From: Letharia columbiana
Lineage: Eukaryota > Ascomycota > Lecanoromycetes > Lecanorales > Parmeliaceae
Assembly (NCBI RefSeq): GCF_014066305.1
Contig: NW_023501060.1
Coordinates: forward strand, 669,404-733,403
Direction: 5' to 3'
DNA: 64,000 nt
Each line of letters opens with the position of its first letter. Within the stretch, counting starts at the first letter, position 1. The notes beneath the pieces were generated by a model. The model searched no databases. It had not been told where the DNA came from and was given only the letters and a program-made list of their open reading frames with translations. The translations under genes and the position numbers were made by a program. Below are positions 1-12,130 of the stretch, in pieces.

Positions 1-2105
1 TAAATAGTAAAGATAAATATAAAAGATAATAAGAGAATTAAGTAATATTATAAGATTATATTCGAAATTTAATAGATATAGAGAGATAAAGAGAAAGAAT
101 AAGATTACTCTCGAGATATTAATATTTATATTAATATTATAAAGTATAATAATTATAATCTCTATTAAGAATATCTTTATTTTATTTAGAACTTTAAGTA
201 TAACTTCGAGAAAGCTAAGAAAGTCGCTATAAAGAAGGGAGATTTCTCGAAAAAGTCTAAGAATACTACGTTAGAGATTAAGAAATAAATAATATTCCTC
301 ATTAAACGCTAATACGAAACGATTAAAGAAGAATAAGATTATTTATAAGACGAGATCTATAATAAGAAAATATTACGATTAAAGCTAAATTCTTAAGAAA
401 GATTCGTTAAGAAGTCGAAATCTAAGAATTTAAGTAATAACGTCGTAATTAAGAAGAAACCGACTTATTAGTTATTTATCTTCGAGAATTTAGATTCGAA
501 GTTAAAAGTTAAGGATATAAATATTTATAATAATTACGTATATATAAAGAAGAAGATTAACTTACTAAAGAATACTCTCTCGAGAACGTAAGAAAAGCTA
601 ATAGCACTATCGACGATAATAAAAAGAATTTATAAAATAATTACTTTACTCTTAGCTTAGTATAAAAGCGTAATAAAACTTATTAAAGGCGCTATAAAAC
701 TTTCATCTTTTCTAAATTAAGATTATAAGTAAGTTAAAGATAAGAAGATCGATATCGAGAGTATTAAGAAATATTAGAATATTAATAAGTTATTATTAAA
801 TAAGATTCTTAATATCTTAAATACTATATAGAAAGTCTTCGTCGAGAAATATCTAGATCTAATAGCTTTTATATTCGTTTATAATAAGAATAAAATTCTT
901 TTATAGAGTTCGAAGAGTGAAAGAAAGTTTTTATTTCTAATGCTACGACTGGGGGAAGTATATATCTCGATATACTTTTCTTTCTCTACCTGAGATTCGG
1001 TATACCTCGATATACTTTTTCCTTATCTTTACCTAGAGTATCCTTACCTCTATATATTTAACTTTTTCTACTTTTTTTTTAAATTCTATAAATTTCAATA
1101 TATCTTTTTTTCCTTATACTTTCGAAGCGCTTTCGACTTTTACGATTACTATATATCTTTACGTTTAAATCTTTACGGCTAAGGAATTTTCTTTTATACT
1201 TTTTACTAATTCTATAATTAAAGAAAGCGCTTAATCGAAAGGAAACGCTCTATATCTTTCTCGGCCTAGCTTAGACTATATATCTTTATATCTAAATCTT
1301 TACGAGATAAGAAAATAAACCTTTTCGAGATATCTTTTACTTCAAATACTTTTCACGTCTAATTAAGAAACCCGTATAGCTTTTTATTAGGGCTTAATTG
1401 TTACGTTTTCGATATAGCGTTATATTACTTTCTTTTCTTTCTTTAAGAGTAAGAAACCTTACTAGCGTGCTTAGTATATCGCTTTCTTTTCTTTCTTCGA
1501 TTTCGTTTATAGCTTTAGCTTAATTAATTAATTAATCCCAATTAGAATTAAGTTACATCTTTTTCTTCTTCGTAAAACTCCTTTTCTAGAAGTATATATA
1601 TGCTTCTTATATAGTCTCTCTAATAATAGACGAGTATAATTCTATATTTTAATATTATAAATAGCGTTTAAGAAGTTAATAAGTATATAGATAAATTTCT
1701 TTAATAAGTTATATACTATATAAAGATCTATAGTATATTATTTCTTTCGATTTTAAAAGACTTTACTATTAAACTCTTCTTTAAATTTATATTATAATAT
1801 AATATCTATATTATCGACTTTTTCTATTACTTTAAGAAAGCCTTTTTATTTATTATTTTCTATACTTTCTCATTATCGTTCTGTTACGATCGAAAATTCT
1901 ACTCTAAAACCTTTATATATTATTTTCGTAGCTAAAATAAGACTACTATCACTCTTCGTATATAATTATTAATATATTCTTCTAAAATACCCCACTAACT
2001 AGCTAAAAGACGAAATTTACTTATACTTTTATTATTTTTGTTTTAAATAACTTTCCTTATCTTTTTAAGACGATCTTTATCTTATGCGAGGTAAAATTAA
2101 ACCTT
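1..2105. repeat. AT-rich, RIP-like degraded repeat block
   Basis: The block is strongly AT-rich and has no long open frame on either strand. CpA and TpG are almost absent while CpG, CpT and TpA remain common; the first several lines contain neither CA nor TG. That is what repeat-induced point mutation, which converts CpA to TpA, leaves behind. It is probably a decayed transposable element, but no domain can be recognised. The block stops abruptly near 2105, where normal composition begins. Confidence 0.8.
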
Positions 2106-2899
2106 ACTAAAATATCATTGTCTCAAGAAGGAGCGATTTTCGCAGAAAGAATAATCTGCTTTATGCTAACCATCAGCTCGGTGAAGTTGCAATCGACGTT
2201 CTCTCCCAGGCTCTTGGTACGCCTACTCGGCCGAGGCGAAAGGACTGTGAGCCCGATCTGGTCGTGTTTGCTCCTCTCTTTACCCGCCCTCAAGTTCCCA
2301 TCTGATCCTCGAGCCAGACTATCATTCTGTACTGATCGTAAGTACGGCTTTTTCTACAAGGCGATACGGTCACGGCGTCAATGGTAAAAGACTCCGAAAC
2401 GGGGTGGAGCCTGGAGGACCGGAGAGAAATATCGTACTGCAGGAGGTTTAGAGGTGATTATCCTTGATCCGACACAGAGTAGACACAATGGAATACACGC
2501 TAAGCCGATCTTTCTACTCAATAGTAGTCCGCCCCCGAGTCCTTCTTCAGGCTCAATTTCAGCGTATGAAGGCGGTTGACGCGTGGGGTTCGGCAATTGG
2601 ACCACGGTGATCTGTTTCTGTAAACAGGGGGGAAGACAGCGGTGTGCGTTATTTGGTCTTGACTATTCACCCGCCAAAACTTTAGATATCTTACATTCTT
2701 TTAACACGAGCTTAATGTCACACGACTCATACTTTCACAGCCATCAACTCACATTCCTCCGCATCTGCCTCTCCGACTCCCAGCCCAAACCTCCAAACTC
2801 ATCGACATCTCAGGAGACGGCTATCTCCTGCCCAGCCAAGGTCCAATACCGCTGGTTTTTTGGCCTGATTGACGTCTCTTTCTTCTACTTACTTACATG
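2106..2899. other. Gene-free stretch between AT block and MFS gene
   Basis: Base composition is normal. Only short overlapping open frames are present (75-109 codons), without recognisable domains or a convincing spliced model. The last part is probably the 3' untranslated region of the minus-strand transporter. Confidence 0.5.
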
Positions 2900-4659
2900 C
2901 TACACAATATAGATGAACCGAGCTTTGGTCCTGAGACCATTCTCATCCACTAACGCTTCGTCTTCCCCCTCACCTATCGCCTCCTCGTGTTCCGTCCAAT
3001 TCTCATTCTCTCTGGTCAATAATCTCCTCAGCCACCACGCCAGCAATGCCACCAAAAACATGAAAAGGCTGCACACAGCCATACCCTTCACATAATATGG
3101 CTTATCACTATCCGGATAGAGTCTCGTACCTACCAGGGGTCCGAATTGTCCAAGGAGATTCAGCATTACGACGCCAGTCCCTCGCTTCGAGTCGGAGTTT
3201 TGGTTGTTGATAGTCCAGGTAAGGATGAGGGTTATTGCGGAGAAGAAGCCAGCGGCTGCGGGGTAAACACCGGCGTATCTCCATCTCGAATCGGCTCTAA
3301 GCATGCCTCCGATGGCGATGGAGAGGTAGCCGAAACCACCAAGGAGGGCGTGAAAGATCACGTAGTAGCTTCGATTCTGTGAACGATCTGAGAGAAAGGC
3401 GGTGACTAGAACGACGAGGAAGGCAACGAAGTAGGGCGGGGCTGAGAGGGCTTGGGATGCCAATGCGCTATAATGCATCCTAGTCACATGTCAGTAGGTG
3501 GATTGCGAAGATCTAATTGGAGGGAGTCGCAGTACTCGTGGACTATGGTCGGAAGGAAAGGAGGAAGACTGGAGAAAGCTACATTGCAGCTGAAGAACAT
3601 GCACTACTCTCGCAGGTCAGTATACGCACTGGGCATTTTCGAGATGAGATACTACCGCAGTGATCCAACACTTCACGTCCGTCAAAGCCTCGCGTATCTC
3701 CTGCCAGTCTAATTTGGATTTTTTGCTCATCGTCCCTTTTCCGGTATGCCTTTCCTTGCTGAGTCTCAGACGCGCAATTTTCTTCTCGCGCTGGTTGAGA
3801 AATCTGGCCGTGTCAGGAGTATCGGGAATCTGGTACCACGCGAGTATAGCAACAATGATGCTGGGAAATCCCTCTACTAGAAATAACACTCTCCATGCTG
3901 ATATATGGACATGATATGCCACCTTTGTTATCAGCCAGGCCAGGCTACTTGCAAACGAAGTTGCAAGAGGGGCAGCAGATATGAAGAGGCCGGTTCGAAA
4001 TGCCAGCTCCTCCCGCTTGAAGAAAAAGGAGAGGAGGAAGGGGATTCCGGGGGAGAAGGCAGCTTCTCCGATACCGAGGAGGGCGCGGAGAACGAGCATG
4101 GAAGAAAATGAGCTTGCGACGGCTTGCAGGCATGCAGTCAGGCTCCATGTCAGCGTGGCAAGGGATATGTAGATGTGAGCTGGTACGATGCCGTACAGAA
4201 GGGTCATCCATTGAAATGTAATATACGTGCAATAGAAGCTTGTAAGTAGCCATTCATATTGGGAAGAGTCGAGGTTTAGATCTTCTGTCAAGCCGGCGAT
4301 CCTCGCGTTTCCGATGTCTAGAGGGTTTAGTAGATGGCCATGCAAAAAGCGCTTGGACCTTGTTGTAGGTCCCGGTTAGACCTACTTGATCGGTCGAGAA
4401 AAGAGAGCATGTATAGGAATGCTATGAATAGAACCAAGTGGCGGTCGAGTTTTCTGACTATCACTCTTTCCTCATCCGCTGTGAAGCTTTTGAAGCTCTC
4501 TTTCCCGTTATCCTTCGCATGCTCACTAGCATCCTCTTCTGAGATGGCAGTAGAACAAAGGCTGGGGTCGCTAGCGATTCGAGGCAATTTCTGCCGCCAG
4601 CTGGAGGAGGCGTCTTCGAGCTCGAAATCTCCATCATGAATCACAACACTATTATCCAT
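2900..4659 (-). CDS. MFS transporter, allantoate permease (Dal5-like) family
   Basis: A 527-residue, 12-helix major facilitator of the anion:cation symporter type, expected in the plasma membrane importing a small organic anion or vitamin; the substrate cannot be read from sequence. I spliced four exons: 4659-4386, 4317-3656, 3603-3536 and 3479-2900. The three introns (68, 52 and 56 nt) start GTAGGT, GTAGTA and GTACTG and end in TAG. Joining restores the family motif FLDRSNIGNA across intron 1, and SCNVAFSSLPPFLPTI followed by SAPPYFVAFL across introns 2 and 3. The motif RALLGIGEAAFSPG follows helix 4. The N-terminal 70 residues and C-terminal 40 are hydrophilic and cytosolic. The frame is intact to the stop although RIP-affected DNA lies on both sides. 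Confidence 0.9.
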
Positions 4660-4758
4660 AGATTCGGTATTAGTAAATGTCGACTATCCAAAAGCTGGCC
4701 CACATTGTCATGTTTGGGTGTTTGGGAGAGCACAACGGACCTCAGCCGTGTCGCGTTG

Positions 4759-4919
4759 TAATTTATCTAACGATTTATTACGGTACAAGCGCTCGGACAC
4801 ATAAATTGGCGGGCCGCGGGATGATAATCCCCGATAAGATCGCCATTGCCGTTACACATGTAGGTTAGTTAGCATCGCACGCACTTCGCAACCTTTCAGC
4901 CCGGACGTGGTGCTTACAG
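4759..4919. repeat. 161-bp direct repeat, copy 1
   Basis: By eye this is identical over 161 bp to 6552-6712. Similarity continues about 40 bp upstream in corrupted form (a GTTTGGGAGAG run at about 4717 and 6522). It lies just upstream of the MFS gene and ends where the AT-rich block begins. Confidence 0.85.
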
Positions 4920-5694
4920 AACTTATCTATAGTAAATTTTCATTAATTTCATAACCACTAAATCATAACTATCTTATTATATCAAGCCTCCTTATTCCAG
5001 ATAACTTTAACACCACTATCATACTACTTTATTTCAACCTAGATTCTTATATTCTTCGATTTATTCACACTATAAAAGATAAAAAAAGGCTTATAGCGAT
5101 TAATATTGTTAGCGAATATATAAATCATAAGTGTTACTTATCTCTTATTCTAACTAAATCTATAAGTCTTTATTTATATAATGGCTACTCTCTTAAAATC
5201 ATAGTACTTATTATTTAAGAACTTGAACTATAAAGACATCTAATTTATATTTCCGATATCGTAAAGATAATATCTTTCACTATTATAAAGAGGGATCTAT
5301 TCAAATAGTAGCTGTAAATTACGACGATTAAAGCGTAATTAGAATTTAATTTTAAAGCGAAAGTCTTCGGCTTAAACCTATCTATAATTTATTAGCAAAC
5401 ATCACCTATATAAGAATATCTTCTCTCTTATACATTACGCCTTTTTTATAAACTAATATAAGACTACATTAATTCGCTTTTAAAAGGTCTAAAATTAATC
5501 TATTAACGTAGTAAAATCAATATAATTAGCCTTCTTCCCTTCCTTCCTAATTACCTAATAGAGATATATATCCTTATAGATAGATAAGATCTTTTAAACG
5601 AATCAGCGATAATTAATTAATCTTTCAGCTATTCTTACTATCTCAAACTTAAAAAAAAGACGATATTTAAGCTCTATTTTTTTGCTTTTTTAAT
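4920..5694. repeat. AT-rich RIP-like remnant
   Basis: AT-rich sequence with scattered C and G and no coding frame, similar in character to positions 1-2105, though it keeps some CpA. It begins directly after repeat copy 1. Probably a degraded transposon fragment; its family is not recognisable. Confidence 0.6.
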
Positions 5695-6515
5695 TTAATT
5701 TTTTTTTTTTTTTTTTTTTTAAATTTTAATTTTTTTTTTTTTTTTTTTTTTTATTTTTTATTATTTTTTTTTTATTATAAATTTTTAAAATATAAAATTT
5801 TAATTATAATATTTTATTAATCTTTTTTTTTTTTTTTATTTATATTTTTTTAAATTTATAAAAAAATTAAAATTTTTTTTTTTTTTTTTTTTTTTATTTT
5901 TTTTTTTTTTTTTTTTTTTTAATTATTTAAAATAATTATTAAAAAAAAATATTTTATATAATTTTTTTTTTTTTTTTTTTAAAAAAAATTAATAAAAAAA
6001 AAAAAAATATTTTTTTTTATTTATATAATAAATTAAAAAATATAATTATTATTATTTTTTATTATTTTTTTTTTTTTTATTTTTATTAATAATTTTTTTT
6101 AATATAATTAATTTTTTTTAATTAAAAAAAAAACTTTTTTAAAAAACTAAAATTAAATTAAAAAAAAAAAAAAAATAAATAATAAAAAAAAAAAAAAATA
6201 AAAAAAAAAAAAAAAATAAAAAAAAAATAAATAATAAAAAAATAAATAAAAATAAAATTTTAAAAAATTAAAAAAATAAATAAATAAAAATAAAATAAAA
6301 AAAATTAATAATTTAAATTATAAAAAAATATTTTTTTCTTATTTTTTTTTTATAACAAAAAAAAAAAAAAAATAAAATTAAAAAAAAAAAATAAAAATTT
6401 ATATATTTATTAAAATATAATTTTTTTAAAATAAAAAAAACAAAAAACAAATAAAATAATAAAAAAAAAAATAAAAAAAATATAAAAAAAAAAACTTTAA
6501 ATATTTTTTATTTTT
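5695..6515. repeat. Low-complexity, almost pure A/T tract
   Basis: Runs of T, then mixed A/T, then runs of A make up about 820 bp with only a handful of C or G. This exceeds even heavily RIP-mutated DNA in the same window. Real simple sequence is possible, but unpolished long-read consensus or a badly filled gap is more likely, given the duplicated 161-bp flank. Confidence 0.7.
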
Positions 6516-6551
6516 TTGTGTTTGGGAGAGAGCAAAACAACCTCCCCCCTT

Positions 6552-6712
6552 TAATTTATCTAACGATTTATTACGGTACAAGCGCTCGGACACATAAATT
6601 GGCGGGCCGCGGGATGATAATCCCCGATAAGATCGCCATTGCCGTTACACATGTAGGTTAGTTAGCATCGCACGCACTTCGCAACCTTTCAGCCCGGACG
6701 TGGTGCTTACAG
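6552..6712. repeat. 161-bp direct repeat, copy 2
   Basis: Second copy of 4759-4919. After it the sequence diverges (GGAGCGGAG here, AACTTATC after copy 1). The roughly 35 bp before it look like an error-laden version of the sequence before copy 1. Confidence 0.85.
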
Positions 6713-7098
6713 GAGCGGAGATGGGCGGTCAATGCTAGGTAGTCCGCGTAATGGAATGAGTTGAGCGGCCTACATGCATATCAGTAGGGAGAAGAGAGCA
6801 TGTGTGGAGGGGTGTGAAGCGAGCGGAATCGACGCGAGCGGGCGAGGGAACGAAACGGCATGGGGTAATACAACAGTATTTCTTGTGCCACCCCAATGTC
6901 AGCTTCTGATCCTACTGCACAGCTTAGCTGCGTCCAACCCCGCCGCTTACAGACTTCACTCGCAATGTTCAGCTCGAATATCTCCGGCACATCCAGCACA
7001 TCCACATCCAGCAAGACTCCTTCTTCACCAACGTCAATATACATAACGCAGCCTTGGGCCCCAGATCAGACTGAAGACATAAACACCTCAACCGAGAC
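6713..7098. other. Upstream region of the SAT4-type gene
   Basis: No gene is supported here. Short overlapping frames on both strands show no domain. It probably contains the promoter and leader of the gene starting at 7099. Confidence 0.4.
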
Positions 7099-8320
7099 AT
7101 GAGTCCGACATCTAGCTACACGGTACAATTCTTTCCATCTGTGGACGCGCTGCGCCAGACCGAAAGCTGATTTTACGATAGCATGTCAATTGGGCTTTGA
7201 CTGGGACAGCTGGCGCCTTAACAATTGGTCGCTATGCCATCCGCTACGTCAGCTCACGGCGATTCTTCTGGGATGATTTGGTGCATTTGTGTGCTCTTGT
7301 GGTCTTGATCGCACATGGTGGCACAGACCAGCTTTCATTGAATTCGAAGGCCAGAATAAAGAATGCGGCAAACTCTAAGCCGCGGCCCTCCCAAACCTAC
7401 CTTCTCGGGCTCTACGAACATAATGAACGACTAAGTAGCGTCAATAACTGTTTCTTGTACTTGGTATTTTGGATAGTGAAGCTGTCATTCTTGATGCTCT
7501 ACCGCTTCTTGTTCCAGTCTTCGACACCGTTCAAGAAGGCATGGTGGGTGGTACTAGCCTTTACCGTTGTGACCTTCTGGGTACCTATTGCGGGCGTTCT
7601 CTCCACTTGTGCTGGTGCAGATACCGTGGCCGATTACAGTCAGTGTTTCTTCCGATCTTCCTTTCAGCTCACCTAGACTAATGAGGTATTCTCATAGAGG
7701 CTTGCGATGGGCAAACTCATGGACGGGTAATCAAACTGGAGTACAGCTGTGTTGTGAACATTGTATCTGACTTGGCAAGTAGGTTACCCTTGTTTTGCCT
7801 GGATTGTCAGGCCAGCAATAACTGACTTTCACAAGTAATGGCCCTGCCCTTTTGGATGCTCAAAGACTTGAAGATCGCTATGTCCCAAAAGCTCGGACTG
7901 GCATTCATATTTTCTTTTGCGATTGTCTGCGTAGCATTGGACATTGTTCGTGTCGTCGAGGCTGTATCTCAAAACCAAGCACTATACACCGTCATCGAGA
8001 TTAACTTGGTCGTCGTCATGTCTTGTCTACCAACATACCGCTCTTTACTGAGCATCAGACAACGAAACAAACCACACCAAAGTCACCCCTGGAGATCCCT
8101 CGAACAGGGGAACTATTGGAGAAGCCATGAAGGTGACAATCATCCGCTCAGGAGACGAAAGTCCAGTGATTTTGAAGTTGAAATGAGCGCAAAATCCATC
8201 CATATCACACAGGCCTTGGATATATCGAACGTTGCACGGGACTCGGATCCGCTAGATACCACAAGCAAGCCGGCAAGAGCAGCATCATCACCAGCTGTCC
8301 GCACACAAGCCTTCTCATAG
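7099..8320 (+). CDS. SAT4/rhodopsin-like seven-helix fungal membrane protein
   Basis: Spliced model of 348 residues with exons 7099-7122, 7182-7638, 7698-7778 and 7836-8320. Each junction has GT..AG ends and keeps phase. Exon 1 gives only eight residues and is the least certain. The family (fungal rhodopsin-like, SAT4/PTH11-related) consists of seven-helix plasma-membrane proteins; some PTH11-type members act as surface receptors, most are uncharacterised. Family marks visible are an early VNWALTG helix, FFWDD after helix 2, and ALPFWMLKDLKIAMSQKLGLAF across the last intron. The tail is hydrophilic and Ser/Arg-rich, about 90 residues, as expected for the cytosolic end. No CFEM domain precedes it. 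Ligand unknown. Confidence 0.8.
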
Positions 8321-9201
8321 AACGCGACTTGATGGGAACAGGGCCAAGCAAGATTCAATTGCATGTCAACGACGGAGGAAGTCCTTTGTGGCGAATTAGT
8401 ACAATTGATTTTATAACAATTAACAAACACCATGAACCCTACTTCTACATCTTACATCTGTGATTGGCGGTTTAATATTGCCGCAAATCTCAATGTGCCC
8501 GAGAGAGGTGTACACGTGTTATCAGGATGGGTCAGCGGTGTAAGCGCATGCCGTAATCTGGTATAAGGCGAGACATTGTGATTGCATACTTCACTGGCTG
8601 CTATTTTTAAACGAGGCCATGAGAGAAGTGCCATGCTTTGCAATTGAATAGTGGGGCCCGCCGTAATATTACTGTACGCCGCGTTCTAGTCGGTATTATC
8701 GTAGATCTTTTCCAGATCAGGTTAAGGTAGCCTGCTGCAGGACCTGCAGGCTTGATGGAGCAGCCACGAAGAGACGGTCATGCTATCGAGGACGTGAGTA
8801 GGAAAATAAATATGAGGCTATATTTCAAGACATGGGTTGATGGGACATTGGGACATTGACCTGATCTGATCAAGTATAATAAGTGATATGCATGATCCCG
8901 TGCCTGGCCTCTTCTGTGTGGCTGCAGCTCTGAAACAGGAAACCTGGAGGATTCCCCCTGCATCATCAAAAAGAAATATACTAGAGCACCTGTCAGCCGT
9001 GCAGTCAACACAGTCACACGCTTCCACACTTCACTACTTAACTCATGTCTTCTTTTCGTGCTTTAGCTTGCAACTGTACTACTTACACAGACTTCCAGTC
9101 TTGGCCCGTATCTCTTCGAATCAAAGTGACTCCAAACTGACGGTGCTTTGGTTACGAAGTTCTGTCGCCTGATATTTTACCTCGAATGACTTACCATAAT
9201 C
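8321..9201. other. Intergenic region, no gene seen
   Basis: About 880 bp with only short overlapping frames of 60-100 codons and no recognisable domain. It separates the SAT4-type gene from the ferroportin-like gene and should contain the latter's promoter. Confidence 0.4.
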
Positions 9202-11186
9202 ATGCTGGGCCAAGCCCACGAGACCGTTGCCTTGCCCTGGGTCAGCTCCGCTATGCCTATGATGGAGCATCACGAGAGCCACAAGAGCGAAGAGCGCCAT
9301 GATGCCCACTTTGATAGCCTGACAAAGCGTCAAGCATACTGCCTCTTCGCTTCTCATATTCTATCTATGTGGAATTCACGGATGTATGAATTTGGTGTGG
9401 TGAGAGTCCCCCAGTGCTTCTTCAGAGCCAGGAAGCCAAGTCATGTGGGACGATGGTAACAATAAGCCAGATTTTATTCATTCAGGCCTCCTTCCCGGGG
9501 AATCTCACAGCGTCGTCCATCAAGTGAGTAGTATTCTTCTCCAGCATGGTGAACTTGCCGACCTCTAAACGAATCTCGCATGGTAGTGGTATCGCTGAGA
9601 CCGTTTGCGTGCTCTTGTTCGCTAGCGCCCTTGGCCGCTGGGTTGACTGCACTCCTTCCCGCCTTCGAGTCCTTCTCATAACTATCGTCATTAATCGCAT
9701 CAGCATTCTACTCTCTTGTATAACATGGTTCGTCATCCTGTCCTTCAGCTATCCAGTCCCAAAACAGGTCTTTTTCGCAATGGCCCTTATTCTCGGCATG
9801 GTCGAGAAGCTCTCTCGAGGAACCAACCTCCTTTCGATGGAGCGAGACTGGGTTCCGACGCTCGCCAATGTCTCCATCGATGCCAAACATCCTGCAACTT
9901 ATGACCTGACGCACCTCAATACGACAATGAGACGGATAGATATGCTGTGCAAATTGATCGCGCCACTGGCCATCTCTACCTTCGTATTCACCGTTGAATC
10001 AGAAAGAGTCGCGGTTGTCGTGCTGGCTGCCATGAGTACCCTAAGTTTGGGTCCTGAGTGTTGGGGTGTAAAAGAGGTATGGGACCATAACAGCCGACTG
10101 AGAGCACGGAAAGGAAGAGTCGAAGATACTGCAACAGGCAGTAATCAAGATCAACCAATGCAGCTATGCTACACCAAGACTCCATCAGCACGACTAGCGC
10201 CAGATTTATTTGGGAAGGTCGCCTTGCAAGTTATGGGCTCAATCCGCACATATGTGGCCGACCTCGGGTACTACTTCAGCACCTCTGTGTGGATACCTTC
10301 TCTCTGCGCCGCCGTACCCCATGCATCCGTCCTTACCTTCTCAGGGACTATGCTGACATACCTTCTCAACGCCGGATATTCTCTAAACACAATCACAGGT
10401 GCCAGGGCTATCGGAGCGGTGTTTGAGATTGGCAGCACGTTCATCTTTCCGTGGGCCGTGGGAATACTCTCTACACCGAAGCATGCGACCTGCTGGTATA
10501 ATGTAGGAGATTATCATGAGGTCGAGCAGCGAGAGCCATCCTCAATATCTGACACAAGTCTTGGCGACACGGACGAGAACCACGAGCAGTGTGGCCAGAG
10601 CGGCCCTATAACCGAGCATAGTGTTATAAGAGTAGGCTCTTGGGCCCTTGGTGGTCTAGTTCTGAGCCTGGTAAGCATACCTGCACCTCCCATGGTCTTC
10701 TCAAGCTCTGTCGAAGATCAGTGCCAATTGAACTACTCCCAGATCCCTGTTGTCCTCAGCCTATTCTTTCTCGATGCAAGCCTCCATACTTCAATCACTA
10801 GTACCTCCAGCCCACATCAATCTCCCATAACACCTTATCCCCTCAACACCATTATCCTCATTTCCTCCATCTCTATATCGCTCCTCTGCCGTTGGCTTTA
10901 TGATCTTTGCGCTACCCAATTAACACAGACGCTGGTCCCGGCCACAAAACGCTCTTCCTTCGGAGGTACCGAGATGTCGATCGTCAGCCTAGTCAGTCTT
11001 GGACATTGGATCGCGGCGGCAGTGTGGCATACTCAGAGCGACTTCAAGTGGTTGGCGCTCGGCAGTTTCGCGGTTGTTGCTATTGGGGTATTAGCTTACT
11101 ACTGCTGGCAAGGCTGGTGGAGAAGGCGGCGAAGAGCGAGCGGAGAGCGGATTGGAGAAGAGCTTGGAACAAACAGTGTACTGTAA
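9202..11186 (+). CDS. FPN1: Ferroportin-like (SLC40) iron exporter
   Basis: Spliced from 9202-9399, 9471-9523 and 9587-11186, giving 616 residues. Ferroportin exports ferrous iron across a membrane. Recognisable segments in order: LFASHILSMWNSRMYEFGV ending exon 1, QASFPGNLTASSI in exon 2, ALGRWVD, MERDWV, LNTTMRRIDMLCKL, and near the C-terminus QLTQTLVPATKRSSFGGTEMSIVSL. The apparent ATG at 9546 is intronic: the 63-nt intron 9524-9586 must be removed to join exon 2 to NGIAETVCVLLF. The start is uncertain; ATGs at 9253, 9259 and 9262 would shorten a poorly conserved leader. A further in-frame intron at 10671-10742 is plausible. About 550-620 residues is normal for the family. Confidence 0.85.
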
Positions 11187-12130
11187 AACTACTCTACAAT
11201 TGGTAAAGGCTTTGTGGTCCATTTGAGATCCACATTATATCTGAGCAGGGATTTATACCCCGTTCTTCACCCATCGGCGTCGATGTCCAGCCAAGTAGAA
11301 GTTTGTTAACGCAAAAAGTAAGATCTAGCTCTGGCATTTCACCAGCTGCCCCAGGTCCTCCTCTTACCCCGACCAGGACTGCATACGAAATGCTAGACCG
11401 CACCCTCCGCGAACATAAGCCTGACTCCCTTAGTGTGGTCGTATCAAGTTCAGAAGCTCCAGTAGATCGGTCGCGAGTTTCCGCCGTAGACAGCAAGCGA
11501 AAACCCTCCAGGAAATGCCGGACTTTCTGTTTCCTCGTCCGTCTCATGCCTCGACTGAACTCATCATCGTGCCTTTTCCGCGTTCGGACTAATCCTGATT
11601 GAACGGTACACATAGGGTTCCTTATCTAGGGCTTCTAGGCACTGTTAGGGTTTTCCGTCTGGGGTTTTCGAGGATTCTAGGTACTGTTATGGCCCCGTGT
11701 TCTAGGCGATGGTGAGTATTTTGCTTCGAGGGGTAGGGCTGTTCCCGCTTTGGAAATATTACTTACAATAAGTGTTATGAATTTTTTTGCTAAACCTCCC
11801 TACTGTCTTAGCGCTGTTGCCGAGGACGGGAATAGCGGCCTCGGCCGTGGCCCCGGACCGGCGCTTTGTAATTGCCGTATCGAGATATCTCAAACCCCTC
11901 TTCAGCAAGATCACATTCTGCAAATGGCGGCGCACACCTGGTCACATAGCAAAGGAAGCTGAGCCCATAGACAGACTCAAATATCCAATGGATCAACAGA
12001 ATACAGTATTCTGAATTAGGGCTAGATGGCGATCGAGACCCTTGCGTCGTGCATTTTTGCTTTTTCAATTCTTCCCATTTCTACACAGCTTTCCCTTGGT
12101 CAATTTCAGTAGGCTTTTGAGGTGATAGAA
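11187..12130. other. Intergenic region between FPN1-like gene and DLD1
   Basis: No supported gene. Overlapping frames at 11194-11613 (-) and 11303-11602 (+) cover the same bases and neither shows a domain. Around 11625-11710 a short phrase (TTCTAGGYACTGTTA) occurs twice, a small degenerate direct repeat. Confidence 0.4.

Noticed and set aside
5695..6515. Poly(A)/poly(T) tracts as retrotransposon tails or telomeric/centromeric DNA
   Set aside because: No adjoining LINE/SINE body, no TTAGGG array, and the duplicated flank points to an assembly problem instead.
9546..9586. ATG at 9546 as start of the ferroportin-like protein
   Set aside because: The first 14 codons lie inside an intron; conserved ferroportin sequence resumes only at 9587 and the N-terminal helices are in exons at 9202-9399 and 9471-9523.
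11194..11613. 139-codon minus-strand frame and a 99-codon plus-strand frame over the same bases
   Set aside because: Both strands are open together, neither has a domain or splice extension, so neither can be preferred.
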